Part shown: in pieces, positions 56,401 to 64,000 of the stretch
How positions within the stretch are numbered: position 1 is the stretch's first letter
How the letters are laid out: every line of letters begins with the position of its first letter
Assembly: GCF_024713945.1 (NCBI RefSeq)
Contig: NC_134678.1
Span: 1,178,001 to 1,242,000 of the forward strand
Direction: 5' to 3'
From: Dermatophagoides farinae
Taxonomy: Eukaryota; Arthropoda; Arachnida; Sarcoptiformes; Pyroglyphidae
Length of the DNA stretch: 64,000 nt
Translations under genes and position numbers: made by a program
The notes under the pieces: model-generated
Told to the model about the DNA's origin: nothing
Seen by the model: only the letters and a program-made list of their open reading frames with translations
Databases searched by the model: none

Positions 56401-58383
56401 TTTATTTAAACAAACAACAACAAATTGATACAAATTAGGCCAACCAATTTCAATATATGTAATCTAAAATAAAATGTCCATTAGCTCCTGTCGACAGCCT
56501 GTTGTAGTTTTGTTATCTTTTTTTTTTTTTTTTTAGCCGACAAACAATGATAATCTGGCTGTTTGATATATTTTTTTTTCTTTTCATTACCATCCAAATC
56601 AATCAATCCAATACCTTGTCGTGATATATTTATATGTTGATTGATAAGAAAAAAAAAGATTGGTGAAAAGAATCTTTTGATTGAACTTTTTATCGATATT
56701 TTCGATAGAATGTTTTTTTTTTTGTTTGTTACATTCAAGTCAATGGTCCATTCATGTCCATGATCAATGGCAATTGTGGAATATGAATAAATCGGATTTA
56801 TCTTGTTCCATTCGTGGGGGGTGGTGGTGGTGGTGGTTGCAGTGGTGGTTCAGCAGCAACAACAACAACAACCATGACAATAGACGGCTATAAATTCGGT
56901 TTATGAAACATTTCAACAACCAAAATTTGAATAAAAAGTACTTGATTCTTATTATTCAATGTAATCGAAGAGAATGTGGCCAAACAAAAATTTACCGAAT
57001 AATAATAATAATCCAGCAGTGAAAATATTAAGCCGCTAATAATAATCAATCGATCGAGTTCATCGAGTACTCTCTCTCTTTCTCTCTCTCATATGACGGC
57101 TAAATCTTCGAAAGAAAAATTTTTTATTATTATTATTATTCACAATAAGTGAAAGTTAACAAATTGAGAGCATTTGAGTTATTTGAATCAATCGACCGAA
57201 TCAACCGATAAAGAGAAAGAGCGAAAAAAAAATCCGAATTGAGAAGCAAGAAAAAAAAACGGTGGCTGATAGTCGGTAAATATGTGTGTGTGTGTGTGTT
57301 TGTATGTTTGTTTCGGTTAGTTTTCACTGATTATGACGATGATGATGATGATGATGATGTCTCCTTGTCAATGTCAGTATTTAGGTATTTAGTTTTTTTT
57401 GTGTGTATATGCGTGTATGTGTGTATTATAAAAGTAATCAAGCGTTAAATAGGGCTTATGAATATAGGTAGTGTGGCCAAACAAAAAAAAAAAAAAAAAT
57501 GATCGTCTTTAATGTCCCAAACAATCATCTATATCTATCTAGCTATAGAATATAATAGATAGCAGTCAGTCATTCAGTCAGTCAGTCAGTCAGTCGGCTA
57601 GATAATTTCAATTTTATGAGCATTGGCTAGCCACCAATAAGTTTATACATATGTTTTGTCACTATGTTGTTTATACGTGTTTTATTTATGTTTATGCGTG
57701 TGTGTGTGTGTCCAGTCGCAATATATATTGACCATCAGCAGCAGCTATAATATATATGATAACAATGTCACCAGACATTTAATGTGTGAGGAAAAATGTC
57801 GTGGTTTTTTGTTGTTGTGAAAAACAAACTCATCTCCCATAAATACTTGAAGAATAAAAGCCGCCTTTTTTTTAACTTGATAATTAAGAATTTGATCATG
57901 TTTTTCATCATGTTTATGCATCTTTTTTTCTGTTTTTTTTTCAATTTTCAATTTTAAATTTACAATCAAAAATTAGGCCCACTATTCCTCCTCCTCCTCT
58001 CAATCTATAGGTTTGGCCTAATATATTTTCAAAGCAAATTAGCCGGTTTTTCCCTCTGGCATCTTTTTTTTTTGCATGTATGTATGTAATCAATATTTGA
58101 ACATTTGAGGGAAAATTACACGCACTCATCATCATCTATCATTCTAACACGTTCACCTTTCACATATATGTTGTTGTTGTTGTTGTATCACCGACACTTT
58201 TTATTTGTTGAACATCTAAAACACAACACCAAATGAAAACGTACTACTACTAATTCAGTTATCAAACATTTTCAAATTTTTTTTTTCTTTCTTTCTTGGC
58301 CATAATAACACTAAATATAAATGAAGAAAACAACAACAACAACAACAACGCAATAGGTAACTATTCAATTAGTCGCCTAGTCA

Positions 58384-58409
58384 AGAGAGAGAGAGAGAGA
58401 GAGAGAGAG
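58384..58409 (+). repeat. GA dinucleotide repeat
   Basis: About 13 GA units in a row, a candidate GAGA-factor binding tract only by composition. Confidence 0.8.
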
Positions 58410-60174
58410 ACCTACCACGTTGATGTCTGACATGTTTTTTTTTATCTGCCCTATACCTGTGTGTGTGTGTGTGTGTGTTTGTTTGGTGTGTCCAGGAATT
58501 GAAATTAATTGAAAACACACACACACACACACACAAACAAACACTTTGCCTGTGTGTATTGATTATGATTTGAAAATGTTTTATTTTTTTTTTTGCACAA
58601 TTCTTTCCCAAAAAAAACCAAAGATATCGTTTTCACAATTTGAAAATTTCATTCATTCATTCATTCACATATTATGACAGTGACCCTGTGAAGCATCTTC
58701 ATCATCATCAATACAGCAAGGCAACAAGGCAAACCATTTCAAATATATTTTGCCGTTTATGTTACCTACTGTTTTAGGGGCGGTACTAAAGGCGGAGCAT
58801 AACATTTAACTATTAACCAATCAAATGACATGAATAGATTTACAATTACATTTGATTGGTTTTTTTTTCTTGGGGCTATAATAATAATAATAATGAGCTT
58901 ATGATATTTTTTTTTCACTACATTATGTAATGTCCATTTTGGATTAATTAACAAAAAAAAAATTCACTGACCAATCCGAACAATATAATAATACAATTAA
59001 TGGATGTTTATCGTAATTTGATTTTCGATTTATTTGTTTTCACCAATATGAATCATCATTTGCCGATGTTGTCTGGGAGAGAATGAAATGTCAAAAAAAA
59101 AAATATGAATATATGACACTTGTAATGTTTGTGTAATGTATGTATGTGTGTTGCTGTTTATACCTACTATACCTGTCCAGCTATATTTTATTGAAATGAA
59201 TATTTTATATGAATGAATGAAGAGTCAATGTGTAATGGGAAACCAAAAAAAAAAAAAAAAAAAAACACTGAGCAACAGACACGTACACATTTATTATTAT
59301 ATATGTATATACCACACATACAGGTACAGGACATGCAAACAATCCTGAAATAAATAAAATAAAAAAAAATTATTTGAGAATGAAATAGAGAAAGAGAGTG
59401 TGTGAGTGAGTGATAGAGAGAATCATCAGTTCATCTTGTTGGGGTGTTTGTGAGAGTCATACACACATTCGTTAGATAGCCACCGTACAGTCAAGTTCAA
59501 TGTTTATTAAATGTGTGAAAGAAATGAAAAGAGACAGAATGATGAAATGAACAGAAAAAAAATAAGAGAGAATTAGCCACTTGTGGTGATTAATATAATA
59601 TTCGTTCAACCTAGTTTGTGATCATCAACACACACAGCAACAACAACAACAACAAAACAGAACATCCATGAATTAAGTGTGATAACTGATCCATCCGAAT
59701 TATTCATCCATCCATTACATTTTTATTTTGAATAAATATAGATATTGTACGAAAAAAAAACCAAAACAAAACAAAACAAAAATTACACGCCTTTTTCAAT
59801 TGAATATGCAATTAAACATCAATCAACCAATAATAATAATAATAATAATTAATTAATTAATCACAATCAATCAATCGATCACTCAATCAATAATGACTCA
59901 TTTATATAACAATAATAATCATAGAGAAAGGATCATTGATCCACCGGAAACGGATACAAAAAATCATCATTTTATAAATTCATCATCATCACCACCATCA
60001 TCATCATCATTAATCTGGTCATCATTGCATCAAAATCATCATCATATTCATCATCATCATTGGTCATTTGGCCATCAATATACGACCTTTATTATATCTG
60101 ACAATAATTGTTGCCAATTTAATACGAAACGTTCAAGAACGAAAATTAATATTAATAGATCTCTTTTATCATTA

Positions 60175-63100
60175 ATGTTCTCATCATCATCATCATGTAG
60201 ATGGCCTTTATTCATTTTTTTATCATTAGTAATGATAATCAATACTATTATTGCCAATCCTCAAAGCAGTAGTGATCATTGGAGATCATCATCGATTCGT
60301 TCACAACAATTTATGTCACCACGACAATCATCACATCATTATGTTCATCATCCGAATTTAAATTATACATCATCATCGACAATTTATCGACAACAAGAAC
60401 AACGTCGATCAAATCGTATGGTCAATCATCACCATCACCAAATATCATCATCATCATCATCATCATCAAATAATGCGATAAAAACAAATAGCCCTTATTA
60501 TAATAGTCAATTATTATCGATACCATTTCCATCACAGCAACAGATTTTATATCAACATCCAAATTTTCAAAATTATTTCAATCATCATCATCATCATCGT
60601 AATCATCATCCATCAACAACGACAACAACAACAACAACAACAAATAATGTACAACAACGGTCAAGTAGTGGTAATAGCGGTGGTTCATCACCATCACGAA
60701 GAAATTCAATCAATGTATCGAATCAAATACCACGTAGTATTAATCCAATGATGATTGAAACAAATATGATACCATCAATGAAAGGATCAAAATGGTGGTA
60801 AGTGAAACCAAAAAAACAAAAACCAAAAAAAATGAATCCATCTAGCAATGAAAATTTTGTTTTTACACAATTTTTTCTTTTTTTCCATTTGTCTTTCGGT
60901 TGCTCAACGAACCGTATTATGAGAAAGAAAGAGAGAAAGAGAGAGAAGAAATACAATTCCAATTGGATTATTGTATATATGTCGGATGTATGTATGTATA
61001 TATCATTCATTACACTAATGATGATCATCATTGATGATCATGCAAAAGACCAGAACAAAAACAACACATGAACATGAAAATGTTAGGCTTGAATGAGAAC
61101 AGCAGCCGGTTTTTTTTTGCATTTTGATAATGATGATAATGAATCAATGTAAAAAAAAAACAAAAGAAAAAGAAAAAAGGTGAGAGATGTAATGATTCTA
61201 ATTGTCTTTGTGTATCTGTGTGTGTGTGTGTGTGTTTGTGCGTTTCATTTCTCATCTTATCTGATGGTGTAAAGGTAATTCTTCTTTCTTACACTTTGAC
61301 CAAAAATTTTTCTTTTTCTTTTTGACATGCACGTGATCTTTCCTAGCTTGCTTGGCCATGCATGTTTTTTTTTTTGCTTTCTGGCCCATCATCATCATCA
61401 TCAATGGTTCTCTTAGGTCCTAAAAACTAACCTGTTATTAACCATCACATGTTGTTTTGTTAATTACAATTTCATTTCTTCATTTTTTTTTTGCAAATTT
61501 GATTTCTGTTGTTGTTGTAACAGCCAGCAACAGCAACAGGAAAATGATCATACCGATTGTGATTATTATGTCTGACATGTGCCAAGTGGATGAAAAAAAC
61601 TTTTCAAAAAAAAAAAAAAATTTTCGAACGAAAAAAAAATGTATGGATTTATGATTAGATTAGGTTTTGTGTTCTGTGTTCTGTTCTGTTCTGTTTGGTT
61701 TTGCGATCGACAGTTAGTGATAAAATCTAACTAAACAAAACCAAAAGACCAAGAGAGAGAGCAGAAGAAAATGTCTACACCAGTAGTCCACTCATTCATC
61801 CATCTATTCAATCTGTCCATATTGATTCGAATCAAAATTGAAAATTGATGTTGGAATTTAGTGAATCACGACTAAATGATTTGATGATGATGCTATGTGT
61901 GCGTGTGTGTGTGTGTTGAAGTATTTGATGGTTATTTTTTTCGGGCTTCTGCCATTGACTGGTTACTTGATTGTGTGTATGTGTGTGTGTGTGTGTGTCT
62001 AATTAACATCAAACAAAATCAATGTCAAATCCACCCAATCGAATTTTGTTATTTTTTTTTGTTGTACCACCAAAAAAAAAATCAAATAAAATCAAGATTG
62101 TAGCAAATTGATAAGGATAAGTTTCCAAAAATTATTGGCATTTTTTCTTCAGATTCTTTTGTGAAACAAAACAAAAACAAAAACGAAAAAATCAAAACGA
62201 AATTTCAATTTAATTGATTGATTTGAATTCCGAAATATTTTTTCTTCTCTCTGTTTTCGAGTACAGAAAAAAAAATTCACAACTTAATTTTCTTGTTGTT
62301 TCATTCACCGAATCAAAATTGAAAAGAGTCAAATTTTGTCTTTTTTGGTCATTGCCCGTTTTTTTTGTGTGTGTGTGTGTGTGTATGCAAGTTGTATCGA
62401 TTTGACACTATCGAAAAAAAAAATGATAATGTTACGTATATTGCACCAAGAAAAAAAATGCAACAGGTAGCTTTGTCGCATTTTTTGTTGTTGTTGTTGT
62501 TGTTGTTATTGATAAATTTTACCTACCACATTGGTCGGTTTTGTTTCTTCTTTTTTTCTTTAAATGTGCGGTTTTTTTTGGGCTCCAATTTTTCTTGATT
62601 GATCTATATCTCACCATCATCATCCTACACACACACACAAATCTTTTTTTGGCTTATTTCGATGAATTAGCTGAAAATTTTCACTAAGTGGCTGTGTGTG
62701 TGTATGTGTGTTTTTTTTCTACTGCTTTTATGGAATGACATTTTTTTTGTGTCCATAAAAATTAAACTTAATTAAAATGAAAAACGATCGACATCGTTGT
62801 GTCGTTGTCGTCGTCGTCGAGGGTTTTTTCAATTTTCTCCCTCTCTCCCTTGATTATAGGGATTTGTTCTAATCTAATCAAATGAAAAGAAAAAGATTTT
62901 GTTTTTTTTTCGCCAAATAAGCCACTTTGATCATCGTCATTAACATCATTTCAATGATAATGATGATGATGATGATGAAGATTGAAAAATAAAATTCCAT
63001 TCCAATGATAAAAGTACAAGTGTTGAAAAGTTTGAAGAATTTCATCATCAACAAATCGATTGTATCGTGGATTGAAATTTTTTTTTTTTTTTTGATTGTT

Positions 63101-64000
63101 GCACACATGCACACCTTTTTTCACATAAATAAACAGATGACTATGACCCAAATCTCTTTTTTGGTCAAAAAAAAAAATAAAAAAAAACATGAAAAAAAAT
63201 CACCAAATTTTTTATTTACTTTGCCAAATACGGCCTATATATCCTGTGTCTGTCTATTTGTATGTTGACAGTGATGATGGTAATGATGATGATGATGATG
63301 ATTTTTTTTGGCTTTTGTTTAAATGTAAACTTCCTCTTTATTTTTTTTCAATGTTTACTTTTTCTTGTTTTGATTGATTGATTGATTGATGAAACTTGTT
63401 GAGTTCGATCATCAAACTATCATCATCATCATCATCATCAACATTGGTTATACAATACAAATCATGTTTGTTTACCAATCGATTAATTCAATGGTTGATT
63501 AATAATTGATTTGTGTTTGCCTTACTATAGGGATATTGCTCGTCATTCACCATCATCATCATCATCAACTATGATTGAATCATCATCATCGTCATCATCA
63601 TTCGATGTGGCTAAACAACATATGGATGGCCGTCATACAAATGTAATATTACCATCAATAAGCATGGGATCAAATTCATTACAATCAACAACAAATCAGC
63701 TATTGAATACAATGAATTTACCATTGAGAAAAAAACAACGTAAATTAGTTCGAGATAATCCTGGTGTATTGACAGCCATTGCACGTGCAATGAAAATGGC
63801 CATTAATGAATGTCAAACACAATTTAAAGATCGTCGTTGGAATTGTCCGGTGAATGATTGGAAAAAAGGAAAACATGTTTTCGGTAAAATTATTCAACGT
63901 GGTAAGTAATAACAACATGAATTATGGAGATGATCACAGAATTTATGACATTTTGTTACATTCAACCATTTTTATTTTTGTTGGACAATTATAGGATGCC
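60175..64000 (+). CDS. Wnt1: Wnt1 (wingless), 5' part; runs off the right edge
   Basis: Wnt1 is a secreted, lipid-modified ligand of the canonical Wnt pathway. Exons seen are 60175-60797, 63531-63901 and 63995 onward; the third is cut by the window end. The ATG at 60175 is chosen because it opens a classic signal peptide (MFSSSSSCRWPLFIFLSLVM). An in-frame ATG at 59893 would add 94 low-complexity residues before it. The Wnt core starts in exon 2: LRKKQRKLVRDNPGVLTAIA, NECQTQFKDRRWNCP, GKHVFGKIIQRGC, which is closest to Wnt1 among the families I know. Between signal peptide and core lie about 240 residues rich in Ser, His, Gln and Asn, far more than in insect or vertebrate Wnt1. The W-W pair before the core is built across the exon 1-2 splice. 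Confidence 0.9.
60798..63530 (+). other. First intron of Wnt1
   Basis: About 2.7 kb, some forty times longer than most introns in the window. It contains TG runs near 61220-61235, 61903-61916, 61977-61999 and 62368-62384, GATG runs, and poly-A/T tracts. A good place for an enhancer, though no motif cluster was identified. Confidence 0.7.

Larger units (their letters stand above)
47689..59892. other. Gene-poor region upstream of Wnt1
   Basis: About 12.2 kb with no exon I can support on either strand; the open frames are short and low in complexity. Microsatellites include CA near 50153-50178, GA near 50474-50493, ATG near 49894-49920 and 51337-51366, the compound CA/CT repeat at 53351-53400, GTTT near 54496-54516, CAGT near 57565-57593, GA at 58384-58409 and the TG...CA inverted pair at 58458-58537. 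It may hold distant regulatory elements of Wnt1, or undetected non-coding RNA. Confidence 0.45.

Overview
The window looks like nuclear DNA of a small, AT-rich arthropod genome. The best guess is an acariform mite such as a dust or itch mite, but this is inferred from gene structure and base composition, not shown by a species marker. Introns in ordinary genes are about 60-80 bases with GT/AG ends. Coding and non-coding DNA are both full of ATC/ATG, CAA/TTG and CA/TG short tandem repeats, so the proteins carry long Ser, Asn, Gln, His and Asp runs. No rRNA or CRISPR array was seen, and a by-eye look for tRNA B-box motifs found none. No mobile element was recognised.

Layout, left to right. TRAPPC9 (minus, complete, 74-5109) lies divergently from a gamma-glutamyltransferase (plus, 6348-8533). 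That gene converges on a short two-KH-domain MEX-3-like RNA-binding protein gene (minus, 8859-9683). Next is a very large minus-strand gene encoding an AIP3-domain protein of the SRCIN1/p140CAP-sickle tail family. Its well-supported exons cover 10530-16772. Further 5' coding exons with compatible splice phase lie at 20828-21144, 24241-24385, 26296-26760 and 30495-31263. Two other genes sit inside its presumed introns: a catalytically dead trypsin-like membrane protein (minus, 19099-20574) and an intronless small heat shock protein (plus, 28387-29103).

From 34.7 to 47.7 kb the genes are dense: secernin (plus), mitochondrial citrate synthase (plus), the coenzyme Q-binding protein COQ10 (plus), a CCDC6 homologue (plus), a DMAC1/TMEM261-like complex I assembly factor (minus), a GPI-type Ly6/uPAR protein (minus) and a secreted Gly/His-rich repeat protein (minus). 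Three of these (citrate synthase, COQ10, DMAC1-like) act in mitochondria; there is no sign that they form one regulatory unit.

From 47.7 to 59.9 kb no gene could be supported; the stretch holds microsatellites and AT-rich DNA. At the right edge is the start of Wnt1 (plus, 60175 to beyond the window). It has a long low-complexity insert between signal peptide and Wnt core and a 2.7-kb first intron. The gene-poor stretch upstream of a developmental ligand gene is the best candidate for a large cis-regulatory domain.

Exon boundaries come from GT/AG sites plus reading-frame continuity. For every multi-exon model except the SRCIN1-like gene, the exon lengths add up to a whole number of codons. 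No operon-like or defence-type system was found.
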